A stretch of DNA of 15,091 bases from positions 1-15,091 of the forward strand of contig DAOWEV010000159.1 in NCBI GenBank assembly GCA_030638325.1. The letters are read 5' to 3'. The stretch is from Bacteroidales bacterium. GTDB lineage: Bacteria; Bacteroidota; Bacteroidia; Bacteroidales; JAGOPY01. Numbering within the stretch: the stretch's first letter is position 1; every line of letters begins with the position of its first letter. Positions 1-7,785 of this stretch are shown here, piece by piece. The notes under the pieces were generated by a model. That model worked only from the letters and a program-made list of their open reading frames with translations, searched no databases and had not been told where the DNA came from. The translations under genes and the position numbers were made by a program.

Positions 1-843
1 AAAAACACTAAATATTATGATCTTTGGATTGTGAAAAAACCTTTGATGTTCATTTAAAAGATTGATGAAAGGTTTGAATACCAATGGATATTCCGGAATG
101 CTGTCGAGAGAAGGGCTCTGGGTGATCTGATACAGCCAGTATGAAAAGCCATAGGCCTCATTAAAATCATAGAAGTAGATTGAACAGGTAATAATAGCCG
201 CCATACCGAAGATAAGAGATGCGATATACTTTTTGTTCCAGAGTAAAAGGATAAAACCGGCCCCGATCACAACAAGTCCGTTCAAATGAGCTGCTGCGCA
301 TAATCCACTGAAAATACCGCTCAGTAAAGCATACAACAACTGTTTTTTAGACCCGGAAAAGGTTTCTTCAAGTAAGATATACGAGATAAAACCCAATGAC
401 ATGATCATTATTTCAGGGCGAAAAGTAAATGAAAATTGAAATACCCATGGGAAACTAAGGATCAGGATAAGTGAGAAAATAAATACATTACTGCCGAAGA
501 TCTTTTTCCTGATGACCGTATAATAATAGAACTCACACAAGAAGAGTATAAAATAGATCAACCCGATCGATTTCAGTGAATACAATGAGAACCCAAAAAG
601 CTTCACAAAGAATGCTCCCTGGAGGGTCAATAACTTATGATGTACGATAAGGTAATTCTCCTGGCTGGTTATGCCACGCATCAATTCCGATTTCACAAAA
701 CCCAGTTTAGCCTGCCAGAAAGCAGATTCACCAAGCCAGGCATCATCGATATCAGGTACACGCCCCCACAGGCTGTATAAATACAACAACAACAGCCCGG
801 CCAGCAGGATTTTCAGATATTTTGGCTTAAAAACGGAATCCAT
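1..843 (-). CDS. GT-C membrane glycosyltransferase (ArnT/PMT-like), 3' end cut by window edge
   Basis: The reverse strand is open from an ATG at 843-841 to the window edge (281 codons, no stop), so the C-terminus is missing. After a short basic N-terminus (MDSVFKPKY) comes a membrane helix, then a first extracytoplasmic loop with PDIDDAWLGESAFW; the paired acidic residues followed by W..E.A are typical of family 39/GT-C transferases that use lipid-phosphate sugar donors. Several further hydrophobic helices follow, with FRPEI near residue 140 resembling the RPE/RPD motif of this superfamily. It lies 25 bp downstream of the 778-residue membrane protein on the same strand, probably in one operon; a TATCTTTG box in the gap may add an internal promoter. 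The acceptor (lipid, glycan or protein) cannot be told. The family call is good, the specificity unknown. Confidence 0.75.
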   Translation of the reverse strand, partial: MDSVFKPKYLKILLAGLLLLYLYSLWGRVPDIDDAWLGESAFWQAKLGFVKSELMRGITSQENYLIVHHKLLTLQGAFFVKLFGFSLYSLKSIGLIYFILFLCEFYYYTVIRKKIFGSNVFIFSLILILSFPWVFQFSFTFRPEIMIMSLGFISYILLEETFSGSKKQLLYALLSGIFSGLCAAAHLNGLVVIGAGFILLLWNKKYIASLIFGMAAIITCSIYFYDFNEAYGFSYWLYQITQSPSLDSIPEYPLVFKPFINLLNEHQRFFHNPKIIIFSVF

Positions 844-860
844 AAATCCGGATTAGCTTC

Positions 861-868
861 CAAAGATA
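861..868 (-). promoter_or_regulatory. Possible internal promoter -7 box (TATCTTTG)
   Basis: On the reverse strand TATCTTTG matches the Bacteroidota -7 consensus TAnnTTTG and ends 17 nt before the ATG of the left-edge glycosyltransferase. The 11-mer TAATATCTTTG here is identical to the one in the promoter at 5470-5480. No TTTG -33 element lies at the expected distance, so this may be a weak internal promoter or chance. Confidence 0.35.
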
Positions 869-3205
869 TTATAATTTAATCTGATGGTTGTTTTTAAAAA
901 GCTCATCAATATGCTCCCCATCATGCCCTGTTATCTTGAACACATCAACACCCGATTCCCTGATCAGGAGATCGTCGGCGATCAATTTTTGATAACTATC
1001 GTCTTTACCAATGCAAAGTATCCGGATTTCATGAGATGTATCTGTCACGGTAAATGGCAGTTCAATGAGTGACCAATCGCCGTTGATGACTTCACTCTCC
1101 TCAGGCAGGCAAACGGTTTGGATAGTGTTAGCTGTTACCGGATCTGTTTCTTCAACAATGAAACGGAACCAAAGGTTAAGGGCATCCGGGAAAGCATTGT
1201 GCATCCAGATACTAACAGTGTATTCTTTGCCTTTGTCAAAATAACCCGGACCAAAGAATGCAAAAATATTAATCCCCCTTTTATCACCCAGGTAAGAACT
1301 TGTCCCCCTGAATGTTAAACTATTTTTATTCTTTTCAAAGCCATTATAATAAAGGAAGGCATCCGGATTACTTGTAAGGAATGTGCCGGCCTGTTGGAAT
1401 CCTGGGAGTGCCCTCTGAAAGGCCTCTATCTCACTCTTGGCCGTATTCCGGAATAACAAGTCAGGTGATAGTTCCAGTATCTCCAGTTTCCCGGTTTTAA
1501 AGATAGAATTGGCCCGGTTCAGGATCGCCTGCTCATATTTAGTAAGGTTCTCATTATCTCTGAGGATTAATACAGGTTTATCAATTGGAAATTCCGCTTC
1601 GATCATCTTCTTGTAATATGGGGGAGATATTAGCTGAACAATGTTCCTGCTTTCCGGAACCGAGCCTCTCGTTGCATTATTGGCAATCAGGGGAAGTCCG
1701 GTATGATAGGAAATGAAGAATGATGATTGCATAATGGGGTCAGGGCGGGGCCTGGAATAACTTCCGGATCCGTAATAGAAAAAGGGCAGGGGAAGGATGG
1801 CCTGGTATTTTCCCGGATCAATATGGTTGATGATCTGCAGGTGATCTTTATCCAGGTTTTGGTATGCAAACATATTATTATTTTCCTGGATGGAGCGGGC
1901 TGTATCAATATGATACGGGATGCCTTCCATGAGGTAAATGCTCAAAGGTATTACCAGTAGGGCATAACCGCGTATTTTCCTTGCCTTTCCAATCAGCCTG
2001 GAAGACATTTGATAGAGAAAGATAAGGCTAAAGCTGGTTGCAGTATAGTAGAAAAACCATGCAAACCTGCCGGTTGTCCTGAATTGTTTAAAAAAAGGAA
2101 GCCAATCAAGCAGTGCAGGCACCTGCTTAAACGGGATCCCGAAGGCAAATAATAAGAGTATCAGGCTGGCAGCGAATGAGATATATAGCAGTTTATTGCT
2201 TTGGTTGACTGAATATGCACTTGCTTTTCTACATTTCAGCAGTCTCATGATACCCCGTATGATCAGGAACAACAAAACCAACCCTGTTACGATACCTACA
2301 TAGCTCCATGCCTCCCATTCCTGGTCAATGTAAAGAAACCGGTTCAGCAATGGCCTGAGTGGTGGATGGTGCGGCAGGAATATATCATCCGGTTCGGCAT
2401 TATACAGGAAGAACCCGCCCGGGTTGTCGGAGCGCCCGGAGTGAGTGTCGGTAAAAAAAACAAATAACCTGAATAATATTAAAGGGAATACAGCTGCTAT
2501 TAGCAGCCCGGTGTCAGTGAGCTTCTGCCATTTCATGCTGCTGTAATTGAAAACTTGCACCATCAGCCAGAAAGAAACCAGGAATACGGCTGTCATTATT
2601 CCAAGGTAGGGATGAACGAAGAACCAGAACAGGTTGTTGATGATTAACAGGACTGTAAAAAAGCTTTTCTTATCAGATCTCATAAAACGGATCAGCAGGT
2701 ACCATGTAAGTGGTATGAAAAAAGTCCAGCCCAGACCGAGATGGCCGGTAATACGGAAAAGCTGTGGTGATAGTAACATTATGGATATAGCGGCAAAAAT
2801 GGCGTAATATCTTCCAACTTCGAATTCTATGAGGATCAAATAGATTATGAAGGAAGATATGAGCAGGGAGAAGAGTAACAGAAAATTAAGGATCCCGATG
2901 CTGACCCCGGAAATTGAAGGGAAAATACCGGATATCAGTTTAACAGGAGTTGATAATGCAGGTTGGCAGTCGGTATAAATGAAATATTCTCCATAGGGGT
3001 AGTTCATCCCCCCGAATTCAGTTAACGATGTATCATTCTTAATGTGTGAAGAATAGGTAAAGTAATTTTTTATTCCATCTCCTGAATCGCTGAAAAGGAA
3101 CTTGTTTGGATTTGTAAGGGGTGCCTGGTAAAAATATAACAGTATGCCTGAAGATAGCAATATCAATATGGATAGTGAGAGATATGAAGACTGATATTTT
3201 ATCAC
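869..3205 (-). CDS. Large GT-C-like polytopic membrane protein with C-terminal beta-sandwich-like domain
   Basis: This 778-residue protein has about ten membrane helices in residues 7-426 and a soluble part of about 350 residues. The first large loop carries SDSGDGIKNYF (39-49), then MNYPYGEYFIYTD (67-79); an acidic pair there is the usual catalytic position of GT-C enzymes. FKQFRTTGRFAW (372-383) resembles the F..FR.PGRF motif of bacterial GT-C-like membrane proteins. Residues about 620-755 (NGFE start, SYLG, YTVSIWMHN, WSLIELPF) read like a carbohydrate-binding or galactose-binding-like jelly roll. The start is GTG; no other in-frame start precedes the conserved loop, and the upstream spacer is A-rich without a clear Shine-Dalgarno. 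It sits 17 bp after the metal transporter and 25 bp before the second glycosyltransferase. Role in envelope or exopolysaccharide glycosylation is inferred; no activity can be assigned. Confidence 0.65.
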   Translation of the reverse strand: MIKYQSSYLSLSILILLSSGILLYFYQAPLTNPNKFLFSDSGDGIKNYFTYSSHIKNDTSLTEFGGMNYPYGEYFIYTDCQPALSTPVKLISGIFPSISGVSIGILNFLLLFSLLISSFIIYLILIEFEVGRYYAIFAAISIMLLSPQLFRITGHLGLGWTFFIPLTWYLLIRFMRSDKKSFFTVLLIINNLFWFFVHPYLGIMTAVFLVSFWLMVQVFNYSSMKWQKLTDTGLLIAAVFPLILFRLFVFFTDTHSGRSDNPGGFFLYNAEPDDIFLPHHPPLRPLLNRFLYIDQEWEAWSYVGIVTGLVLLFLIIRGIMRLLKCRKASAYSVNQSNKLLYISFAASLILLLFAFGIPFKQVPALLDWLPFFKQFRTTGRFAWFFYYTATSFSLIFLYQMSSRLIGKARKIRGYALLVIPLSIYLMEGIPYHIDTARSIQENNNMFAYQNLDKDHLQIINHIDPGKYQAILPLPFFYYGSGSYSRPRPDPIMQSSFFISYHTGLPLIANNATRGSVPESRNIVQLISPPYYKKMIEAEFPIDKPVLILRDNENLTKYEQAILNRANSIFKTGKLEILELSPDLLFRNTAKSEIEAFQRALPGFQQAGTFLTSNPDAFLYYNGFEKNKNSLTFRGTSSYLGDKRGINIFAFFGPGYFDKGKEYTVSIWMHNAFPDALNLWFRFIVEETDPVTANTIQTVCLPEESEVINGDWSLIELPFTVTDTSHEIRILCIGKDDSYQKLIADDLLIRESGVDVFKITGHDGEHIDELFKNNHQIKL

Positions 3206-3222
3206 ACTTTTTTATTTAATGA

Positions 3223-3918
3223 TTACTGAAAAAGCCAGAAGATACCTACCCCGATAGCGATCACACCGCCCCCAATCCGTAAGGCATTAAATATCCTGTG
3301 ACCCGGTAAAAAGGATGTCCTTGCAGAAATCCGGCCAAGGATAAGCGCATATATAGCCATGGCAAGTATAGTTCCGGCCCCAAAGCCAGCAAGGTAGAGA
3401 ACGGAGTCGAGCATGGAAGGCAGTGCAAGGGTTGGCAGAATTAAAAGGAAGTGAGAAACCCCTGCAAAGCCATGTAAGGTGCCAATCGACAATGCCGTGA
3501 TATTGGTTTGCTTTTGAGCGACTTTATGCACATGATCGTGGGCAAATTCATCCTGATGGTGGTGGCTGTGAATATGGACGTATGGTTCCGGTTTATCGTG
3601 GTAATGTGGATGTTTATGCTTTTCAGGACTTTTGATAAATACCTTCATAACAGCCCACACTCCGACACCGATAAGTACAATTCCCACAAGTTGTTCGCTA
3701 TATGCTGAGATCTTTTCAACAGGTATGATGTCACGAAAGATTAAGAAAAGCAGCCCAATTAGCAACATCCCCAGGACGTGCCCCAGTCCCCAGAATATTC
3801 CGACTGTCCATGCTTTATTTCTGCTTTCAATGGCAAGGGGTGTCACCGCGGCGAGGTGATCAGGACCCGAGATTACATGGACTGAACTGGCAATAAAGCC
3901 TGATATTAGTTGTATCAC
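3223..3918 (-). CDS. NicO/UreH-like metal-ion transporter with His-rich loop
   Basis: The 231-residue protein has about six membrane helices in two halves. Helix 1 carries HVISGPDHLAA (H14, D20, H21), matching the H-x-DH metal-binding signature of the UreH-like/NicO branch of nickel-cobalt transporters; GLGHVLG (44-50) and GTLHGFAGVSH (146-156) are the companion motifs. The central loop (101-131) holds twelve histidines, as in RcnA-type exporters and some importers. The start is GTG: an in-frame TAG lies four codons upstream and no ATG is available. It heads a minus-strand run with two GT-C-like genes, 17 bp before the next. No urease, hydrogenase or cobalamin gene is visible, so metal (Ni, Co, Zn) and direction are undetermined. 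Family confidence is high, function moderate. Confidence 0.8.
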   Translation of the reverse strand: MIQLISGFIASSVHVISGPDHLAAVTPLAIESRNKAWTVGIFWGLGHVLGMLLIGLLFLIFRDIIPVEKISAYSEQLVGIVLIGVGVWAVMKVFIKSPEKHKHPHYHDKPEPYVHIHSHHHQDEFAHDHVHKVAQKQTNITALSIGTLHGFAGVSHFLLILPTLALPSMLDSVLYLAGFGAGTILAMAIYALILGRISARTSFLPGHRIFNALRIGGGVIAIGVGIFWLFQ

Positions 3919-3994
3919 GATTCGTAACTATTTAGGTGTTATCATAGGAATATATTCTTTAAATAAATCCTAAGCCCGGGTTATGCACTGTGCT

Positions 3995-5416
3995 TTATTT
4001 TATAATCAATTTCTCTCTTATTCTCGATTCGTTTGACACCAATTCTACAACATACATTCCTTGTTCAAGCATTGAAACATCAATATTATTAGTATTTCCA
4101 AAGTAATGCAAAACCTTTTGACCAAACTGATTGTAAATGATTAATTCATTTAAAATCATTCCATTCTTGCTTGAAATAAGAAGTTCCTTATTTGCAGGGT
4201 TAGGGTACAGGATAAATCCAGATTGGTCATGTATATCTGGAGTCCCTTCAAAACAGGCAGTTAGAACTTCTGTTTGTGAGTTGCAACCTGTTGCATTATC
4301 ATGTATGCTAATATCCCCATTCGGACTAGCCAGATAATCACATACACTTTGCACTTCGCAAACTGTTAAAGAACTGTTATTATATATGTATAGTGATTCT
4401 ATCGAACCAGCATCAATATTGTCTAACCCCAGTAAACTGCTTAAGGTAATATTATTGTCAATCCAAATTTCGCCACCTATGTATTTAATATTATCCATTC
4501 CGCTTAAACTTGTAAGGGCATCATTGTAATGTATTGAAAGTTTACCAATAATGCTATCCAAATTATTTAAGCCTGTTGTACTGGATAGAGATTGGTTGCT
4601 AGTGATATATAAGTCACTACCAATGTAAGATACACTCTCTATCCCAGTTAAGCTGATTAAGGCATTATTTTCCGATAAATAAAGATACCTTCCAATTGAA
4701 TTCACATTGTTCAACCCTGTTAAAATGGTAAGGCTATCATTATTGCTTATTGAACAGGCTCCCCCAATGGAGAGAATATTGTCTAGTCCTGTTAAACCAG
4801 TTAAGATATCATTAAAAGATATGTCAAGGTCTGCCTCTATAGAGGTCAGACTTTCCAAACCAACCAAGCTATAGAGGCTATTATTGCCTTTAACCCATAA
4901 TTCTCCTCCAACTGATGTAAGGTTTTGAAGTCCTGTTAAAGTAGCCAATGAATAATTATAAGATATGTCAAGACCACCGGTAAAAATAGTTTCCAAGTTG
5001 TCCAGACCATCTAAACTTGTTAAAGAATCATTATAATATATCTTTAGACCGGCACCAAGATAGGTTAAGGTTTCTAATCCCACTAAGTTGATCAGTGAAG
5101 GATTGTTCATAATGAAAAACTTTCCTCCTATTGAAATCAAATTGTCTATACCAATCAGACTAGCTAGAATATCGTTGTTCTGAATAAATAAATAACCGTT
5201 GATGTGTGTTATTGAGTTTAAACCTGTTAGACTTGAGATATCGGATCCACTTATTTTCACATCACCTTCAACTTCAGTACAGTTTGGGTAGTTAGTTTGG
5301 AAGCTATCAATTTCTGCCTGAGTTGAAAATGTAATTCCATTAGGTAGGCAGCCCTGTGATGACCCAGTGGCCTGAATAAATATGGCTAAAACTATCAATA
5401 ATGTTACTTTCTTCAT
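3995..5416 (-). CDS. Secreted LRR/receptor-L-like repeat protein with T9SS type A sorting domain
   Basis: This 473-residue protein starts with a signal peptide (MKKVTLLIVLAIFIQATGSSQ), then a Cys-containing cap (CLPNGITFSTQAEIDSF). From residue 65 to about 354 there are twelve repeats of about 24 residues on the pattern GLdNLtsIGG-L-I-NN-sLtsLt, an LRR-like/receptor-L-domain-like right-handed solenoid with a near-continuous Asn ladder. A Cys-rich end cap follows (VCEVQSVCDYL). The last 73 residues, from FILYPNPANKELLI to REKLIIK, are a T9SS C-terminal domain, which directs export across the outer membrane and usually attachment to the surface. It is likely a monocistronic gene with its own promoter at 5470-5500. 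Binding or adhesion is inferred; no catalytic motif is seen. Its base composition is more A+T-rich than truA. Confidence 0.85.
   Translation of the reverse strand: MKKVTLLIVLAIFIQATGSSQGCLPNGITFSTQAEIDSFQTNYPNCTEVEGDVKISGSDISSLTGLNSITHINGYLFIQNNDILASLIGIDNLISIGGKFFIMNNPSLINLVGLETLTYLGAGLKIYYNDSLTSLDGLDNLETIFTGGLDISYNYSLATLTGLQNLTSVGGELWVKGNNSLYSLVGLESLTSIEADLDISFNDILTGLTGLDNILSIGGACSISNNDSLTILTGLNNVNSIGRYLYLSENNALISLTGIESVSYIGSDLYITSNQSLSSTTGLNNLDSIIGKLSIHYNDALTSLSGMDNIKYIGGEIWIDNNITLSSLLGLDNIDAGSIESLYIYNNSSLTVCEVQSVCDYLASPNGDISIHDNATGCNSQTEVLTACFEGTPDIHDQSGFILYPNPANKELLISSKNGMILNELIIYNQFGQKVLHYFGNTNNIDVSMLEQGMYVVELVSNESRIREKLIIK
4355..5224 (-). repeat. Twelve tandem 72-bp coding repeats (24-residue LRR-like units)
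   Basis: The solenoid region of the T9SS protein is twelve units of 24 codons (one of 25 in unit 4 and another in unit 12). Each begins GL/GI/GM, has a hydrophobic I/L at position 8, GG or similar at 9-10, alternating hydrophobics, N-N/D at about 17-18 and SL at 19-21. DNA identity between units is only moderate, so this is an old protein repeat and not a recent expansion. Confidence 0.8.
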
Positions 5417-5469
5417 AGTGTTTGTTTTTTAAGTTATTATGGTCGATTGCATCGTGCATAATACTGGTG

Positions 5470-5500
5470 CAAAGATATTAATCTGATTGTATCCATCAAA
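5470..5500 (-). promoter_or_regulatory. Bacteroidota promoter of the LRR-like T9SS gene
   Basis: On the reverse strand TTTG (5500-5497), a 19-nt spacer and TATCTTTG (5477-5470) match the Bacteroidota -33/-7 consensus TTTG-N19-TAnnTTTG exactly. Transcription should start near 5465, leaving a leader of about 50 nt before the ATG at 5416. Confidence 0.7.
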
Positions 5501-5512
5501 TTTATATTTTTG
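5487..5512 (+). promoter_or_regulatory. Promoter of truA, overlapping the divergent promoter
   Basis: TATTTTTG (5505-5512) fits TAnnTTTG, with TTG at 5487-5489 upstream (15-nt spacer, short for this class). The box ends five bases before the truA ATG at 5518, so the transcript would begin at or next to the start codon. It is interleaved with the -33 element of the opposite gene. Confidence 0.5.
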
Positions 5513-5517
5513 CAATA

Positions 5518-6270
5518 ATGGAACTTTACCGGTATTTTATGCGGCTGGCTTTTGACGGGAGTAAATACCACGGCTGGCAGATCCAGGAAAATGCAGTCAC
5601 TGTGCAGGAAGTCACAACCAGAGCGCTGGAGACCTTGTTATCTGCAGACGATATCTTACTGACCGGTTGTGGCAGGACAGATACCGGAGTGCATGCAGTA
5701 GAATTCTATGCGCATTTTGAGTTGCAGAATAATATTTCACAGGAAGATCTGGATCAGTTGTCATTCAGCCTGAATAAGTTTCTGCCACAGGATATTTCCA
5801 TTCATAAAATATTTAAAGTCTCCCGTGAGATGCATGCCAGGTTCAGCGCCATTTCACGCACTTACAAGTATTTTATTCATACCCTGAAAGACCCCTTTTT
5901 GCATAAGTACTCATGGTACTTATATGGAAAACTGGATCTTGACCTGATGAATGAGGGTTCAATGATATTGATGGAATACAAGGACTATACTAGTTTTGCC
6001 AGGCTGCATTCCCAGACCAGGACGAATGATTGTAATGTAACGCACGTAGACTGGAGCAGGGAAGCAAAAAAAATTGTTTTTACGATTATTGCCGACAGGT
6101 TTTTACGCAATATGGTACGGGCTATTGCAGGGACTATGATAGACCTTGGTCAGCATAAGATCAGTCTTGGTGACTTCAGGGAGATCATTGAAAGCAAAGA
6201 CCGGTCTGAAGCTGGTACATCGGCCCCGGCGAAGGGGTTGTTTTTGCATAAGGTAAGCTACCCGGATTAG
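5518..6270 (+). CDS. truA: tRNA pseudouridine synthase A
   Basis: This 250-residue cytosolic enzyme converts U38-U40 in the tRNA anticodon stem to pseudouridine. The N-terminus reads YRYFMRLAFDGSKYHGWQIQ, the usual TruA opening, and GCGRTDTGVHA contains the catalytic aspartate (D55) in the GRTDxGVHA motif. Later family signatures include FSAISRTYKYFIH, YTSFARLHSQT and the C-terminal FLRNMVRAIAGTMIDLG. Length is normal. The ATG at 5518 is favoured over Met8 because the conserved RYF segment lies between them. A -7 box ends only five bases upstream, suggesting a leaderless mRNA. Its TAG stop is interlocked with the TAA stop of the convergent DUF456 gene (shared bases 6267-6270). Confidence 0.97.
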   Translation: MELYRYFMRLAFDGSKYHGWQIQENAVTVQEVTTRALETLLSADDILLTGCGRTDTGVHAVEFYAHFELQNNISQEDLDQLSFSLNKFLPQDISIHKIFKVSREMHARFSAISRTYKYFIHTLKDPFLHKYSWYLYGKLDLDLMNEGSMILMEYKDYTSFARLHSQTRTNDCNVTHVDWSREAKKIVFTIIADRFLRNMVRAIAGTMIDLGQHKISLGDFREIIESKDRSEAGTSAPAKGLFLHKVSYPD

Positions 6271-6773
6271 AAAAGATTGGCAAAAAAGTAAAAAGCAACA
6301 ACAACAACATAAACCAGTTTCATGAATGTACCGGTGAGAAAGCCGATGAATGATCCAAAAGCAGCCCTGAATGCCGTGTTTGAGTCTTTTCCGCCAGTGG
6401 TTTCTGCGATATAAGCTCCCAGGAAAGGCCCTAATATAATGCCGAAAAGGCCGAACGGACCCAGCACTATACCAGTGGCCGGTAGAATAAATATCCCTAT
6501 AATCAGCCCGATCGTACTGCCCCACATGCCGCGCTTGCTGCCACCGAACTTCTTTGTGCCGTAAACAGGAACAATATAATCCAGCACTGTAACACCCGCC
6601 ATGATCAATCCCATGATCACCAGAAAATCCTCTTCAAACGGACTTTTTCCAGTGAGTTGCAGGAAGATCAGTGATAAATATGCTATCGCAGGGCCCGGAA
6701 TGCCGGGAATGATGGCCCCTGCAATGCCGATTAGGAGAGAAATGATGCCGAGGATGATCCAAAGAGCGTCCAT
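6267..6773 (-). CDS. DUF456 family membrane protein
   Basis: The 168-residue protein is almost wholly hydrophobic, with Gly/Pro-rich membrane segments: LLIGIAGAIIPGIPGPAIAY (15-34), a helix with VLDYIVPVYGTKKFGGS, then GSTIGLIIGIF and LGPFLGAYIAE. The IPGIPG and YGTKKFGGSKxGxWG signatures, order and length fit DUF456. Function is unknown for the family. Its ATG abuts the stop of the DUF3078 gene with no spacer (TAA followed directly by ATG), so the two should be cotranscribed and translationally coupled. Its stop overlaps truA tail to tail by four bases. Confidence 0.88.
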   Translation of the reverse strand: MDALWIILGIISLLIGIAGAIIPGIPGPAIAYLSLIFLQLTGKSPFEEDFLVIMGLIMAGVTVLDYIVPVYGTKKFGGSKRGMWGSTIGLIIGIFILPATGIVLGPFGLFGIILGPFLGAYIAETTGGKDSNTAFRAAFGSFIGFLTGTFMKLVYVVVVAFYFFANLF

Positions 6774-7748
6774 TTACTTTTCCTCAACAAAATTGGCAAA
6801 GTTATATGTGATGCCGATGCCAAAGGTTTCTTTGATCTGTACCAGGTTGCTGGGTCCTGTTTCCGGAGTTGGTACCCCGTCAATAATGTCCACCTCTACA
6901 CTTGCCTGGCCGGGCAGATAAACAAGGTTTACAAAAAGACTCATCGACAGCCAGTCTTTTAATTTGTAATTCAGAAATGTTGCCCAGTTGATATCCATGT
7001 CTAATGCTTTCAGATTCCCTCTGTCATTGTATGAGTAGAATGCATTGAACTTAGACTCCAGTGCAAGCCCTTTGGCAATTTCCTTACCGAGATATACCTC
7101 TCCGAATGCACCATACCTGAAGAGGGAATTACTACCATCCTGTGTCTTCACAAGCTCACCTGAAATGCTATCATAAACAGCAGGATCAACACCAAATGCA
7201 CCAATATCGGCAAGTTCCTGGTCCACAACAAAAGTCGACTTAAGTGTGATCGGGGAAAGGAAAATATAAAACCAGTCTACAGGTTGATATCTCATACCAG
7301 CAGATAAGGTAAGATAACCAGGCGCCATGAAGTTTGATATTTTAATGGAATCATAGTCCTCATCATATCCCGGAGCGAATTGTGATTTAAAATTAAAAAG
7401 TACAGCATATTGCCATTTTTTTGAAGCCTGGTATCCGAAGATAGAGTTCAGATCGATAAGGTCCTCGTTCTTTTCTACTGCTTTATTTTTTTCTTTGTAG
7501 AGGCCATACATCAGGTTCACATTATTATCCCAGGATACTTTGTCTTTCTTATAGTTTGCATACCATTTAAGGACGATGTTTCCGGAAAGGGAACTAGCAC
7601 CCCCGGCCTGCCAGTTGCTCAAGGCTACCTGGTTCAGGTTGACGGAATTAAAGCCTGTTATCTTCCAGTACTTTGTTTCTATAACAGTGTCTTGCGCAAA
7701 CAGTGAAGCAGACAGGAAAATACTTAAAACTAGTAAGGTTTTATTCAT
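6774..7748 (-). CDS. DUF3078 outer-membrane beta-barrel-like protein
   Basis: The 324-residue protein has a signal peptide (MNKTLLVLSIFLSASLFAQ). It continues with W..TGF.SVNLNQVALSNWQAGG, then KKDKVSWDNNVNLMYGLYK, the typical DUF3078 opening (WxxGG, Y-KKDK-xWDN). Alternating hydrophobic and polar strands with aromatic ends and a final segment IGITYNFANFVEEK suggest an outer-membrane barrel. Function is unknown. It is upstream of and contiguous with the DUF456 gene. The 122-bp gap before it contains the period-8 array, and no clear TAnnTTTG box was seen there, so it may be transcribed from the S9 peptidase gene. Confidence 0.85.
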   Translation of the reverse strand: MNKTLLVLSIFLSASLFAQDTVIETKYWKITGFNSVNLNQVALSNWQAGGASSLSGNIVLKWYANYKKDKVSWDNNVNLMYGLYKEKNKAVEKNEDLIDLNSIFGYQASKKWQYAVLFNFKSQFAPGYDEDYDSIKISNFMAPGYLTLSAGMRYQPVDWFYIFLSPITLKSTFVVDQELADIGAFGVDPAVYDSISGELVKTQDGSNSLFRYGAFGEVYLGKEIAKGLALESKFNAFYSYNDRGNLKALDMDINWATFLNYKLKDWLSMSLFVNLVYLPGQASVEVDIIDGVPTPETGPSNLVQIKETFGIGITYNFANFVEEK

Positions 7749-7785
7749 AACTTTTTGTTTATTTAATTTGAATTAGAATTTCATT

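Noticed and set aside
3955..3990. Possible intrinsic terminator after the LRR-like gene
   Set aside because: GCACAGTGC and CCCGGG are small palindromes, but no stable stem followed by a T-run could be built on the minus strand.
4355..5224. Recent tandem duplication at DNA level
   Set aside because: Units share protein pattern but differ at many bases; this is an old repeat protein and not a fresh expansion.
6601..6921. Open frame of 106 codons on the plus strand
   Set aside because: It is antisense to the DUF456 and DUF3078 genes and its sequence is low-complexity Met/Pro-rich; a shadow frame.
7749..7785. Bacteroidota promoter for the DUF3078 gene
   Set aside because: No TAnnTTTG octamer was found on the minus strand in this spacer; only A+T-rich sequence.
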